Source: Vibrio ichthyoenteri ATCC 700023
GTDB taxonomy: Bacteria > Pseudomonadota > Gammaproteobacteria > Enterobacterales > Vibrionaceae
Length of the DNA stretch: 64,000 nt
NCBI RefSeq assembly: GCF_000222605.1
Contig: NZ_AFWF01000319.1
Coordinates: 31,566 to 95,565 of the forward strand
Reading direction: 5' to 3'
The position numbers and the translations under genes were made by a program. The notes under the pieces are model-generated. The model ran no database searches. It had not been told where the DNA came from and saw only the letters and a list, made by a program, of their open reading frames with translations. Positions 27,256-35,890 of this stretch are shown here, piece after piece. Numbering within the stretch: the stretch's first letter is position 1; each line of letters begins with the position of its first letter.

Positions 27256-28470
27256 ATGACGGAAGAGATAAAAGTGCAACGTGGCTTATTTGATGAGGTG
27301 ATGGTGCCTTGTTATAGCCCGATGGAAATGATTCCAGTGAAAGGCAAGGGTGCTCGTGTTTGGGATCAACAAGGCAACGAATATATTGATTTTGCTGGCG
27401 GTATTGCGGTGAGTTGTTTAGGTCATTGCCACCCTTCGATGGTCAAGGCATTGACTGAACAAGGGCAGAAGCTATGGCATCTCAGTAATGTTATGACCAA
27501 TGAGCCGGCATTACGTTTGGCCAAAAAACTCACCGATTTGTGTTTTGCCGATAAAGTCTTCTTTGCCAACTCTGGTGCGGAAGCCAATGAAGCCGCTTTA
27601 AAATTAGCGCGTCGCTATTCCGCTGATGTTTATGGTGCGGAAAAATCAGAGATTATTGCCTTTAAACAGGGTTTTCATGGCCGCACCTTCTTTACCGTAA
27701 CAGTGGGTGGGCAGGAAGCTTATTCCGATGGCTTTGGCCCAAAACCCGGCGACATTACTCACCTTCCATACAATGATGTTGAAGCGCTACGTCAGCATGT
27801 TTCGTCGCGTACTTGTGCGATTATGATGGAGCCTTTACAAGGTGAAGGCGGGATCATTGAACCGACTGAGGAGTTTATTCAAGCGGTTCGCGAGGTCTGC
27901 CAACAGCACAACGCGCTATTGATTTTTGATGAAGTGCAAACCGGCAACGGCCGTACTGGCCACTTTTATGCGTATCAAGGCTTAGGCATTACGCCAGATA
28001 TTTTAAGTACGGCTAAGTCGCTCGGTGGCGGTTTTCCTATCGGAGCGATGCTGACCAGCAATAAACTGGCTGAGCATCTTAAAGTCGGTACACATGGTTC
28101 AACCTATGGTGGTAATCCTCTCGCGTGTGCGATCGCCGAAGCGGTTGTTGATGTGGTTAGTCAGCCAGAAACATTGGCAGGTGTCGCTGAGCGTGAAGCG
28201 CTATTTCGTCAAGGATTGACTAAGATTAATGATAAGTACCAAATATTTAGTGAAATTCGTGGTAAAGGGTTGTTACTTGGCGCCGCATTAAACGAACAAT
28301 GGCAAGGCCGTGCTCGTGATGTATTGGTCGCGGCAGGTGAGCAAGGGCTAATGGTATTAGTCGCGGGACCAAACGTAGTGCGTTTTACTCCTTCGCTAGT
28401 GATTAGCCATCAAGATATTGCACAAGGATTGGAAAAACTGGAGATCGCTATCGCTTCGCTGGTCAAATAA
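27256..28470 (+). CDS. argD: Acetylornithine/succinylornithine aminotransferase
   Basis: PLP class III aminotransferase, 404 residues. PLP lysine K254 in [13 protein letters not shown] and the FDEVQTG cofactor motif at 224-230. It acts in arginine synthesis on N-acetylornithine, and related enzymes also act on succinylornithine (AstC) in arginine breakdown. Since astA and astD follow directly, I infer that this one enzyme serves both directions. AGAGGGAA six bases before the ATG at 27256 sets the start. An ArgR box is present upstream. Confidence 0.94.
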   Translation: MTEEIKVQRGLFDEVMVPCYSPMEMIPVKGKGARVWDQQGNEYIDFAGGIAVSCLGHCHPSMVKALTEQGQKLWHLSNVMTNEPALRLAKKLTDLCFADKVFFANSGAEANEAALKLARRYSADVYGAEKSEIIAFKQGFHGRTFFTVTVGGQEAYSDGFGPKPGDITHLPYNDVEALRQHVSSRTCAIMMEPLQGEGGIIEPTEEFIQAVREVCQQHNALLIFDEVQTGNGRTGHFYAYQGLGITPDILSTAKSLGGGFPIGAMLTSNKLAEHLKVGTHGSTYGGNPLACAIAEAVVDVVSQPETLAGVAEREALFRQGLTKINDKYQIFSEIRGKGLLLGAALNEQWQGRARDVLVAAGEQGLMVLVAGPNVVRFTPSLVISHQDIAQGLEKLEIAIASLVK

Positions 28471-28482
28471 TATCGCAATAGC

Positions 28483-28508
28483 TGAGGCTAGCAATTAGGC
28501 TGGCCTCA
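28483..28508 (+). other. Intercistronic hairpin between argD and astA
   Basis: TGAGGCTAGC (28483-28492) pairs with GCTGGCCTCA (28499-28508), with one wobble and a 6-base loop. No T run follows, so it may reduce read-through or stabilise the 3' end of argD mRNA without fully ending transcription. Confidence 0.5.
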
Positions 28509-28574
28509 TATCAATCAGTAATAATGAGCAGTGACTCGTTGTGATTGGTATCAATGCATCAGGAGGGATTTTCG

Positions 28575-29594
28575 ATGCTGGTTGTTCGTCCTATCTCTAT
28601 GTCAGATTATGATGCGCTTCATACCTGTGCGGTGGAATCCGGCCACGGCTTTACATCGTTGCCAGTGAATGAAGAACTGCTGACTAATCGTATTACCCAC
28701 TCAGAATACAGTTTTGCCAAACCGAATGTGACCGCACCGGGCGATGAAGGCTACCTGATGGTTGGCTTTGATAGTGATAGCGGTGAAGTCGCAGGTTGTA
28801 CCGGGATCGAAGCTGCCATCGGTTGGGATGTACCATTCTATTCCTATCACATCAGTACCATCGTACATTCCTCGCCAAAGTTGGGTGTAAATAACGTGGT
28901 AAAACTGCTGACGTTTGGCAATAACTACACCGGTTGCAGTGAAATTTGCACCTTGTTCTTACGCCCTAAATTTCGCGGTGGCAATAATGGCCGGTTGATG
29001 TCGAAATGCCGCTTTCTGATGATGGCAGAACACCCGCATCGTTTCTCTAAAACCGTGTTTGCTGAAATGCGTGGCGTCTCCGATGAAGAGGGCAATTCCC
29101 CGTTTTGGCAATGGTTGCAAGAGCACTTCTTCTCGATTGATTTTACCTTAGCCGATTATCTTACGGGGATTGGTAAGAAGGGATTTATCGCTGATCTGAT
29201 GCCCAAGCTACCCATCTATGTCAATTTACTGAGTAAAGAGGCGCAGGCAGTTATAGGCCAAGTGCATGACAACACCAAACCCGCGTTGCGTCTACTGGAG
29301 AAAGAAGGCTTTACCTGCCGTAACTATGTCGACATTTTTGATGGTGGTCCAAGCGTGGAGTGTGATCGTGAGAATATCGAATCGGTACGTCATTCTTTTC
29401 GCGCTCAAGTGCACATTGATCAGCACGCCAGTGCGCAGCACTTTTTGATCAGTAACACCTCATTTGAAGACTTTCGTGCCGTGGCTGAAAAAGCGGCCTT
29501 CGACCAAGCTACCAACCGAGTGATTGTCACTGCGGCTGTGGCAAATGCATTGCAAGTAAAACAGGGTGATAACGTACGCTTGCTTCCTCTATAA
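28575..29594 (+). CDS. astA: Arginine N-succinyltransferase
   Basis: First step of the ammonia-producing AST pathway: transfers succinyl from succinyl-CoA to arginine. 339 residues, against about 344 in E. coli. [30 protein letters not shown] is the family start, and [18 protein letters not shown] is the GNAT-like acyl-CoA region. AGGAGGG seven bases before the ATG at 28575 sets the start. Follows argD and precedes astD; astB and astE are not in this window. Confidence 0.94.
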   Translation: MLVVRPISMSDYDALHTCAVESGHGFTSLPVNEELLTNRITHSEYSFAKPNVTAPGDEGYLMVGFDSDSGEVAGCTGIEAAIGWDVPFYSYHISTIVHSSPKLGVNNVVKLLTFGNNYTGCSEICTLFLRPKFRGGNNGRLMSKCRFLMMAEHPHRFSKTVFAEMRGVSDEEGNSPFWQWLQEHFFSIDFTLADYLTGIGKKGFIADLMPKLPIYVNLLSKEAQAVIGQVHDNTKPALRLLEKEGFTCRNYVDIFDGGPSVECDRENIESVRHSFRAQVHIDQHASAQHFLISNTSFEDFRAVAEKAAFDQATNRVIVTAAVANALQVKQGDNVRLLPL

Positions 29595-29620
29595 AGCTTA
29601 TCGACTTAAAAGGAATGGTT

Positions 29621-31078
29621 ATGTCACATTGGATTGCAGGACAATGGATCGCAGGTCAAGGTGAGCCGATGAATTCAGTCAGCCCCTATAATGGCGAGGT
29701 GATTTGGCAAAGCGATAGCGCAAGTGCGGCTCAAGTTGACGCTGCGGTCTCTGCTGCTCGCAACGCCTTTATGACATGGAGAAATACCCCCTTCGCCGAG
29801 CGTGAAGCCTTGGTGTTACGCTTTGCGGAATTGGTCAAACAACAGGCCGAGTCGATTGCCGAAGTGATCGCTAAAGAAACCGGGAAACCCATGTGGGAGA
29901 CGCGTACTGAAGCGGCTGCGATGGCGGGTAAGATTGCACTATCTATTGCCGCTTATCATGATCGAACTGGAGAGAAAAAGCGCGAAGCGGCGGGAAATCA
30001 AATTGTGTTACGTCATCGACCTCTCGGCGTGATGGCGGTGTTTGGGCCGTATAACTTTCCTGCGCATTTGCCTAATGGACATATCGTGCCAGCACTACTG
30101 GCAGGTAATACCGTGGTATTCAAACCGTCAGAGCAAACCCCGGCTACTGGGGAGTTGGCGATGAAATTATGGCAACAAGCGGGCTTGCCTGATGGCGTGA
30201 TTAACTTGGTACAAGGTGGGCGTGAAACCGGCGTTGCCTTGGCGGAATCAAAGGGTATTGATGGTCTGCTGTTTACCGGTAGCGCCAATACAGGTCATTT
30301 GCTGCATCGGCAATTTGCCGGTCAGCCAGAGAAGATGCTAGCGCTGGAGATGGGGGGCAATAACCCGATGGTGATTTCGCCTCACTATGGCGAGGTGGAT
30401 GCTGCGGTTTATACCATTATTCAATCGGCTTTTATCAGCGCAGGACAACGCTGTACGTGTGCTCGCAGGCTTTACTTACCAGCGGGTAAAAATGGCGATG
30501 TGCTGCTGGATAAGTTAATCAGTGCAACCAAGAACATTGTAATGGATCAACCGTTTGCTGAACCTGCGCCATTTATGGGGCCGCAGATTTCACCGGCTGC
30601 AGCCCAAAGTATTTTAGCCGCTCAAAGTCATCTAAAGTCGCTCGGAGGAAAAAGCTTACTTGCGGCGAGTGGCGGCCGAGCAGCGTTTATTTCTCCGGGG
30701 ATTATTGATGTGACGGAGATTACGCAACTACCGGATGAGGAGTACTTTGGGCCTCTGCTGCAAGTGATTCGTTATCAAACCTTACAGCAAGCGGTGGAGC
30801 TTGCGAACGATAGTCGCTTTGGTCTTTCTGCAGGATTGATCACGACTCAAGATAGTGAGTGGGATTATTTTGTTGAGCACATTCGCGCCGGTATCGTGAA
30901 TCGCAATCGCCCTTTGACTGGTGCTAGTGGTGATGCGCCATTTGGTGGCCCAGGTGCATCGGGAAATTTAAGGCCGAGCGCGTACTATGCGGCCGATTAT
31001 TGTGCCTATCCAATGGCCTCAATTGAAGGTCGAGAGACACAATTACCTGAGACGCTAAGTCCAGGATTATTCATTTAA
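29621..31078 (+). CDS. astD: N-succinylglutamate 5-semialdehyde dehydrogenase
   Basis: Fourth step of the AST pathway, oxidising succinylglutamate semialdehyde with NAD. 485 residues, aldehyde dehydrogenase superfamily. General base E243 in LEMGGNNP and catalytic C278 in AGQRCTC. The ATG at 29621 is six bases from AAAAGGA; the ATG at 29615 is too close to it. Starts 26 bases after astA and is followed by a terminator. Confidence 0.95.
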   Translation: MSHWIAGQWIAGQGEPMNSVSPYNGEVIWQSDSASAAQVDAAVSAARNAFMTWRNTPFAEREALVLRFAELVKQQAESIAEVIAKETGKPMWETRTEAAAMAGKIALSIAAYHDRTGEKKREAAGNQIVLRHRPLGVMAVFGPYNFPAHLPNGHIVPALLAGNTVVFKPSEQTPATGELAMKLWQQAGLPDGVINLVQGGRETGVALAESKGIDGLLFTGSANTGHLLHRQFAGQPEKMLALEMGGNNPMVISPHYGEVDAAVYTIIQSAFISAGQRCTCARRLYLPAGKNGDVLLDKLISATKNIVMDQPFAEPAPFMGPQISPAAAQSILAAQSHLKSLGGKSLLAASGGRAAFISPGIIDVTEITQLPDEEYFGPLLQVIRYQTLQQAVELANDSRFGLSAGLITTQDSEWDYFVEHIRAGIVNRNRPLTGASGDAPFGGPGASGNLRPSAYYAADYCAYPMASIEGRETQLPETLSPGLFI

Positions 31079-31094
31079 AAGCTTACTATCAAAG

Positions 31095-31130
31095 AAAGGC
31101 CAGAGAAATTACTCCACTGGCCTTTTCTTT
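31095..31130 (+). terminator. Terminator after astD
   Basis: AAAGGCCAG (31095-31103) pairs with CTGGCCTTT (31117-31125), followed by TCTTT. It ends the argD-astA-astD transcript. Confidence 0.8.
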
Positions 31131-31190
31131 AACTACACTAATAATCCCCATTAAGAATCTGCGATACAAAAAGAATTCCAAGGAGGCGTT

Positions 31191-31982
31191 ATGACGCCAG
31201 ATGTACTGTTTGAATCATTGTGGAATGATTATATTGAACGCTTGTGCCCGTCAGCTGGAAACATACACAAACTCCTACAACAAAGTGATGCGTTGATTAA
31301 CGATCATATTGCTTTAAGAACCTTCAATATTACCCCTGTTAACCTCGAGGTATTGGCGCAGCCATTTATCGCTTTGGGTTATCAAGCTGGTGGTGACTAT
31401 CTGTTTGAAAGCAAGAAACTGGTGGCGAAGCATTATGAGCATCCGGACCCTACACAACCGAAGGTGTTCATCAGTGAGCTTAAAGTGGAAGAGTGTTCGC
31501 CCAGATTGCAACAGATCGTGCAACAGTTGGTGGAACAAGTGACGCCACAAGAGATGCAAGGTGAGGCTTTCTTATATGGTGGTAGACCTTGGCAGCTCAG
31601 TCACAATGAATATTTATTGTTAGCCGAGGAGAGTGAGTACGCTGCTTGGTTGGCTGCTCATGGTTACGGTGCCAATCATTTCACGGTTAGCGTTAACCAA
31701 TTAGAACAGTTTGAGCAGGTGCAGCAGGTTAATGATCATCTTGCTGCGGTTGGTTTTGTCATCAACCAGGCGGGCGGTGAAGTGAAAGGCTCTCCTGACG
31801 TGTTATTAGAGCAATCTTCAACCATGGCAGATAAGGTGCAAGTTGAGTTCGATGATGGCGTGGTACTCATACCGGGTGGCTTTTATGAATTTGCTAAGCG
31901 CTATCCGATGGATAATGGCGAGTTGTACCGTGGCTTTGTTGCGGCGTCAGCGGATAAGATATTTGAGAGTACCAACTCGTAA
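31191..31982 (+). CDS. DUF1338 protein (2-oxoadipate dioxygenase/decarboxylase-like)
   Basis: 263 residues. The conserved metal-site segments of DUF1338 are visible: INDHIALRTFN near residue 37-47, HGYGANHFTVSVN near 158-170, and the C-terminal GGFYEFAKRYP. Characterised relatives are Fe(II)-dependent hydroxyglutarate synthases that convert 2-oxoadipate to D-2-hydroxyglutarate in lysine breakdown. Those enzymes are longer, so the substrate here is not settled. AAGGAGG lies just upstream of the ATG at 31191. Its place after the arginine catabolic genes suggests amino-acid breakdown, but a terminator separates it from astD. Confidence 0.82.
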   Translation: MTPDVLFESLWNDYIERLCPSAGNIHKLLQQSDALINDHIALRTFNITPVNLEVLAQPFIALGYQAGGDYLFESKKLVAKHYEHPDPTQPKVFISELKVEECSPRLQQIVQQLVEQVTPQEMQGEAFLYGGRPWQLSHNEYLLLAEESEYAAWLAAHGYGANHFTVSVNQLEQFEQVQQVNDHLAAVGFVINQAGGEVKGSPDVLLEQSSTMADKVQVEFDDGVVLIPGGFYEFAKRYPMDNGELYRGFVAASADKIFESTNS

Positions 31983-32086
31983 ACGAAGGGACTTCGTTTG
32001 AGATTGTAGAAAGGGGAGTCGAGTGGGGTTTCTTGGCTCTAAAATCTCGTTTCTTACTCTTAGCTTCTCAACTCTTAAATAAAGAA

Positions 32087-32108
32087 AAAGCCACCCGAAG
32101 GTGGCTTT
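32087..32108. terminator. Terminator between the DUF1338 gene and crp
   Basis: AAAGCCACC (32087-32095) pairs with GGTGGCTTT (32100-32108) around CGAA. On the minus strand it is followed by TTCTTT, which best suits crp. On the plus strand the T run is poor. Confidence 0.75.
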
Positions 32109-32133
32109 ATAAATTTTGCTTAATTCATGTGAA

Positions 32134-32766
32134 TTAACGCGTACCGTAAACAACGATAGTCTTACCGTGAGCAGAGATTAGATTCTGCTCTTCTAGCATC
32201 TTCAAGATACGACCTACCGTCTCACGAGAACAGCCAACAATCTGACCGATCTCTTGACGAGTGATCTTGATTTGCATGCCATCTGGGTGAGTCATTGCAT
32301 CAGGTTGTTTTGCTAGGTTTAGTAGCGTTTGTGCAATACGGCCAGTTACATCAAGGAAAGCAAGGTCACCAACTTTTTGGCTAGTCACTTGCAGGCGACG
32401 AGCCATCTGTGAAGACAGACGCATAAGAATATCAGGATTTACCTGAATCAACTGGCGGAATTTTTTGAACGAGATTTCCGCTACTTCACAAGGAGACTTG
32501 GCACGAACCCAAGCGGTACGCTCTTGGTCTTCTTCAAATAGACCAAGCTCACCGATGAAATCACCTTGGTTTAGGTAAGAAAGGATCATCTCCTTACCTT
32601 CTTCATCTTTAATAAGTACTGCAACAGAACCTTTAACAATGTAGTACAAAGTTTCTGCTTTCTCGCCCGCATGAATTAGCGTGCTTTTTGATGGGTACTT
32701 ATGAATATGACAGTGTGAAAGGAACCACTCTAATGTTGGATCGGTTTGAGGTTTACCTAGAACCAT
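32134..32766 (-). CDS. crp: cAMP receptor protein
   Basis: Global cAMP-dependent regulator of catabolic, motility, competence and biofilm genes. 210 residues, almost identical to E. coli CRP. The cAMP pocket includes E73 and R83 (E72 and R82 without the Met). The next residue is Thr where E. coli has Ser83, a conservative change. The helix-turn-helix [19 protein letters not shown] keeps the Arg, Glu and Arg that read TGTGA. Convergent with the DUF1338 gene. The 345-base upstream region holds hairpins and possible CRP sites. Confidence 0.98.
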   Translation of the reverse strand: MVLGKPQTDPTLEWFLSHCHIHKYPSKSTLIHAGEKAETLYYIVKGSVAVLIKDEEGKEMILSYLNQGDFIGELGLFEEDQERTAWVRAKSPCEVAEISFKKFRQLIQVNPDILMRLSSQMARRLQVTSQKVGDLAFLDVTGRIAQTLLNLAKQPDAMTHPDGMQIKITRQEIGQIVGCSRETVGRILKMLEEQNLISAHGKTIVVYGTR

Positions 32767-32847
32767 AATATCTCACTTCCTCTGCAGGGTACGCTTGCTG
32801 CTTTCCATAATTTAGCTGGGCCCGAAATCGGGATAACTAGGCCATGA

Positions 32848-32975
32848 GCACTAGAATAGTGCTGCAAGCTATCTTGTGTTTCGGTTACAAATAGTATCCT
32901 TTTTCCAGAACGATTTCTTGATTTTAATCGGGTCCGAGATGCTATTTCCTAAGCAAAAACGTGCACATGATCACG
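32848..32975 (-). promoter_or_regulatory. crp upstream region: hairpin and two possible CRP sites
   Basis: GCACTA/TAGTGC at 32848-32862 forms a leader hairpin, and CCCGAAATCGGG lies nearby. TGTGT-N6-TACAA (32875-32890) and CGTGC-N6-TCACG (32960-32975) each match the CRP consensus TGTGA-N6-TCACA only partly. Autoregulation of crp is known in enterics. Here the sites are candidates only. Confidence 0.3.
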
Positions 32976-33003
32976 GTATGAAAAGTAATCGTGTTTGTAT
33001 ACA

Positions 33004-33100
33004 CCCAAGTGACATCAAAATGCAGACTTCACAGTGTTGTCACCGCTGCGTCTGCAAAGCATGGCATTTCGTTGAAACTCACATCTTGAAGTGACTTGGG
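33004..33100. repeat. Palindromic repeat element (about 97 bp) between prkB and crp
   Basis: Ends CCCAAGTGACATCAAAATG (33004-33022) and, reverse-complemented, CCCAAGTCACTTCAAGATG (33082-33100) match at 16 of 19 bases. Inner arms TGCAGAC (33021-33027) and GTCTGCA (33050-33056) form a second stem. It starts 11 bases beyond the prkB stop. Its end motif CCCAAGT-AC-TCAA is one I recall from many Vibrio intergenic regions, so it is likely one copy of a non-coding repeat family different from the one at 7647. Confidence 0.6.
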
Positions 33101-33111
33101 CCTAAATCGTT

Positions 33112-33981
33112 TTAGCCAATTTTTCCGGTTTCTATCAATTGCTGGAGGATCGGTCTGACGATCAACTCCATGGCAAAACTCATTTTACCACCTGGCACCA
33201 CTAAGGTGTTGTGGCGTGACATGAATGAGCCATCTATCATGGCTAATAGGTAGGGGTAGTCAACGTTTTTAAAACCACGTAGGCGAATGACCACAAAGCT
33301 TTCATCTAAGCTTGGAATGCCCTTCGCATCTAGCGGGTTTGAAGTATCAACGGTTGGGACACGTTGAAAATTAATATGGGTACGTGAAAATTGTGGGGTG
33401 ATGTAATTGAGGTAATCGTCCATTGAGCGAACAATAGAATCCATTACCGCTTCCTTTGAATGACCTCTATCGCGAGTATCGCGAACAAATTTTTGAATCC
33501 ATTCAAGGTTCACAATCGGGACCATGCCAATCAAAAAATCGACATGCTGGGCGACATTGATATCACCATCAACGACGCCACCATGCAGCCCCTCATAAAA
33601 CAGCACGTCACTATTTTCAGGTAGCTCTTGCCAAGGTGTAAAGGTGCCAGGCATCTGATTATAGGGAACCGCTTCATCGAAGGTATGCAGATAGCGGCGG
33701 ATTTTTCCTGTGCCATCTTGACCGTATTGATGAAAGAATTCTTTCAGTCCAGGGAAGTCGTTGGCTTGAGGGCCAAAGTAACTAATGTGTCTGCCTTGTT
33801 CGCGCGCTTTACGTATTTCCACATCCATTTCTGGGCGAGTAAATCGGTGAAAGCTATCACCTTCAACCCAAGCAGGCTTGATGTCCATCATATTGAACAT
33901 CTTACGGAAGGCTTCAGAAGTAGTTGTCGTTCCGGCGCCAGAAGAACCGGTTACTGCGATGATTGGATGCTTTGCTGACAT
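33112..33981 (-). CDS. prkB: Phosphoribulokinase-family protein
   Basis: 289-residue P-loop kinase with Walker A GSSGAGTTT at 12-20 and EGDSFHRF following. It matches the heterotroph PrkB group found next to crp in E. coli. True phosphoribulokinase makes ribulose 1,5-bisphosphate for RuBisCO. No RuBisCO is expected in a vibrio, so the physiological substrate is unclear. The start ATG 33981 fits the family. Followed by a palindromic repeat, which may help end transcription. Confidence 0.9.
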   Translation of the reverse strand: MSAKHPIIAVTGSSGAGTTTTSEAFRKMFNMMDIKPAWVEGDSFHRFTRPEMDVEIRKAREQGRHISYFGPQANDFPGLKEFFHQYGQDGTGKIRRYLHTFDEAVPYNQMPGTFTPWQELPENSDVLFYEGLHGGVVDGDINVAQHVDFLIGMVPIVNLEWIQKFVRDTRDRGHSKEAVMDSIVRSMDDYLNYITPQFSRTHINFQRVPTVDTSNPLDAKGIPSLDESFVVIRLRGFKNVDYPYLLAMIDGSFMSRHNTLVVPGGKMSFAMELIVRPILQQLIETGKIG

Positions 33982-34018
33982 GACAAACCTTGTCTAGTGA
34001 TAACGTTCCTGTGATTAC

Positions 34019-34059
34019 TCGAACTTAACCTTGGTGTGTGACAAGCAAGTTAAGTTCGA
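34019..34059. repeat. 11-bp perfect inverted repeat between prkB and yheU
   Basis: TCGAACTTAAC (34019-34029) is exactly complementary to GTTAAGTTCGA (34049-34059), with a smaller CTTG/CAAG pairing inside the 19-base loop. No T run follows on either strand. It could be an operator for prkB or an RNA stem; I cannot tell which. Confidence 0.5.
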
Positions 34060-34163
34060 AAAGCATTACAGTTTGGACGCATCAATATAACATGATTTAA
34101 CCTTTTCGTATCGTATTAAGTGAGCGCTTCACGGCAATGACGATGAGAGAAAAAGTACCTCAG

Positions 34164-34376
34164 CTAGAATTTGTGACGTAATTGCACATCAACCGTTTCA
34201 TGCAGTTCTGAATATACGATCACCGCTTCTCCCGTCTCGAGTTGACGCTTAACTTGGTCGATTTTGTCTTGCACAGATATTTCAATTTCGCCGTAGTCAG
34301 TGCCTTCTCTCAAGACAAATTCTTTAAGCAAACTTTCCAGAGTTTCAGGCGCAATTTGTTGCCAAGGAACAATCAT
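34164..34376 (-). CDS. yheU: YheU family protein (UPF0270)
   Basis: 70 residues, starting [20 protein letters not shown], with an internal EGTDYGE motif; E. coli YheU is 72 residues. Function unknown. CGAGGT lies five bases before the ATG at 34376. It is 42 bases after yheT on the same strand, as in E. coli, so probably cotranscribed. Confidence 0.9.
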   Translation of the reverse strand: MIVPWQQIAPETLESLLKEFVLREGTDYGEIEISVQDKIDQVKRQLETGEAVIVYSELHETVDVQLRHKF

Positions 34377-34418
34377 AAATACCTCGTTATTTTATGATCT
34401 TGTATCGGTGAGACTCGA

Positions 34419-35393
34419 TTATGCCGTTTTTAGTCCCTGATAGTAAGCAGGCAGCATTTCTTCTAACCAAAAGCGGGGGTTCATTAAGCTGCCAGTGACA
34501 AATCCCACGTGTCCGCCTTTTTCAAATAAGCGATAGTGAATATTCTCCGGTAGCACAAAATGCGGAATCACGGCATCGGTCATAAATGGGTCGTCTTTGG
34601 CGTGAATGATCTGGGTTGGCAATTTGATTTGCTGTAGGCGATGAATCCCGGAGCAGCGCTGATAGTAATCGTCAGCATCTTGAAACCCGTGTAGTGGTGC
34701 GGTAATCAAATCATCAAAGTCATACAGTTTGGTTACGCGTTTTATCGATTGATAGGTAAGCCCCAGTTCGCCTTTTAACAAGTGGTGCTTACGTAGTGCA
34801 TTGCGTTTGAGTGAACGCAGCAGGTAGGTCTTATAAACTTTAGAGAAACCTTGTTCGATACGCTCAGAGCAGGCGGAGAGATCGAGTGGTGCAGAAACAA
34901 TGGAAGCAGCATCCAGTAATGGATCATCGGCGTATTGAGCTAAATAGTTGGCCAGCATATTGCCACCCAGCGAAATGCCGACCGCAACTTTGACACGCTC
35001 AGGGAACTGCTGATTGAGATACTCTAAGAAAAAACGCGCATCTTCGACTTCACCAGAATGATAGGCGCGTGGTAGACGATTAGGCTTACCACTACAACCG
35101 CGAAAATGCATCATTACCGATAGCCATCCATCTTTAGCAAAGGCATTCATCAATCCATTGGCATAGGGGCTATAAAAACACCCTTCTAGGCCATGGAACA
35201 ACACAAAGAGAGGTTTCTCTTGTGCGGCCGTACTTTGGCTATCTTCACTCCAAGCTAAATCTAGGAAGTCACCATCTTGCGTATCGAGGGTTTGCCAAAT
35301 AGGTTCAAACAACGCTTTTTTACGGATAAAGCGCGGAGCGAGTGTTTGAAGGTGCGGATTTGATATTCCGCTAGCAGCAGTAAAATGTGTCAT
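34419..35393 (-). CDS. yheT: YheT-type alpha/beta hydrolase
   Basis: 324 residues, alpha/beta-hydrolase of the YheT/ABHD1-3 group, probably an esterase of unknown substrate. HGLEGCFYSPYA is the oxyanion region, the nucleophile serine is in GISLGGNMLA, and the catalytic aspartate and histidine lie in HAKDDPFM and GGHVGF. Starts five bases after the TIGR02444 gene ends, so translation is likely coupled. Confidence 0.92.
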   Translation of the reverse strand: MTHFTAASGISNPHLQTLAPRFIRKKALFEPIWQTLDTQDGDFLDLAWSEDSQSTAAQEKPLFVLFHGLEGCFYSPYANGLMNAFAKDGWLSVMMHFRGCSGKPNRLPRAYHSGEVEDARFFLEYLNQQFPERVKVAVGISLGGNMLANYLAQYADDPLLDAASIVSAPLDLSACSERIEQGFSKVYKTYLLRSLKRNALRKHHLLKGELGLTYQSIKRVTKLYDFDDLITAPLHGFQDADDYYQRCSGIHRLQQIKLPTQIIHAKDDPFMTDAVIPHFVLPENIHYRLFEKGGHVGFVTGSLMNPRFWLEEMLPAYYQGLKTA

Positions 35394-35398
35394 AGGCG

Positions 35399-35890
35399 TC
35401 AGTCACTTTCTCTTGCGTCAAAATCTATCTCAAAAGGGTGTGCAAAGGTGGAGTACAAATGTTCTCCACCCAACTGACGACAGTAACGGAGCGTGAGAGC
35501 TTGTCCATCGGCCGCGTGCAGTGATAACTGGTTCACGCAGTCGACTAAATCGGATTGTTGCTGCTTCTCAAGCTGAAGCTCAAACTGCAACGCCTCGCGA
35601 TAAAGCGTGTCGGCCAATGGTTGCTTGAGCTTACGCCTTAGCTCGCGAAAGCTATTGAGCAATGACTCTGAACGACCAAGGCATTCTTCGACCTTATGCC
35701 AATCCTGCTCGGCGATAGTGACTTGTTGTTCATCAAGCCACTTAAGTAACAATAGCAGGTTAACATTGCCTTTAAACTGATTCTGTAAATTTAAGCACGC
35801 CTGTTGTACTTCACGGACACTGTAGTACTGCAAACTGAATTGCCATAAGCGCTCAAGTGTTAGCGAAACCGGTACGTGCTCGATACTCAT
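35399..35890 (-). CDS. TIGR02444 family protein (DUF2390)
   Basis: 163 residues, no signal peptide or membrane segment, rich in Gln and Leu with predicted helices throughout. LWQFSLQYYSVREVQQACLNLQ and VNLLLLLKWLD resemble the TIGR02444/DUF2390 family found beside yheS in gammaproteobacteria. Function unknown. Its ATG overlaps the yheS stop (TGATG), which implies coupled translation. Confidence 0.85.
   Translation of the reverse strand: MSIEHVPVSLTLERLWQFSLQYYSVREVQQACLNLQNQFKGNVNLLLLLKWLDEQQVTIAEQDWHKVEECLGRSESLLNSFRELRRKLKQPLADTLYREALQFELQLEKQQQSDLVDCVNQLSLHAADGQALTLRYCRQLGGEHLYSTFAHPFEIDFDARESD

Noticed and set aside
32876-33094. 72-residue open frame upstream of crp
   Set aside because: Lies mostly in the palindromic repeat and crp control region; no good start signal.
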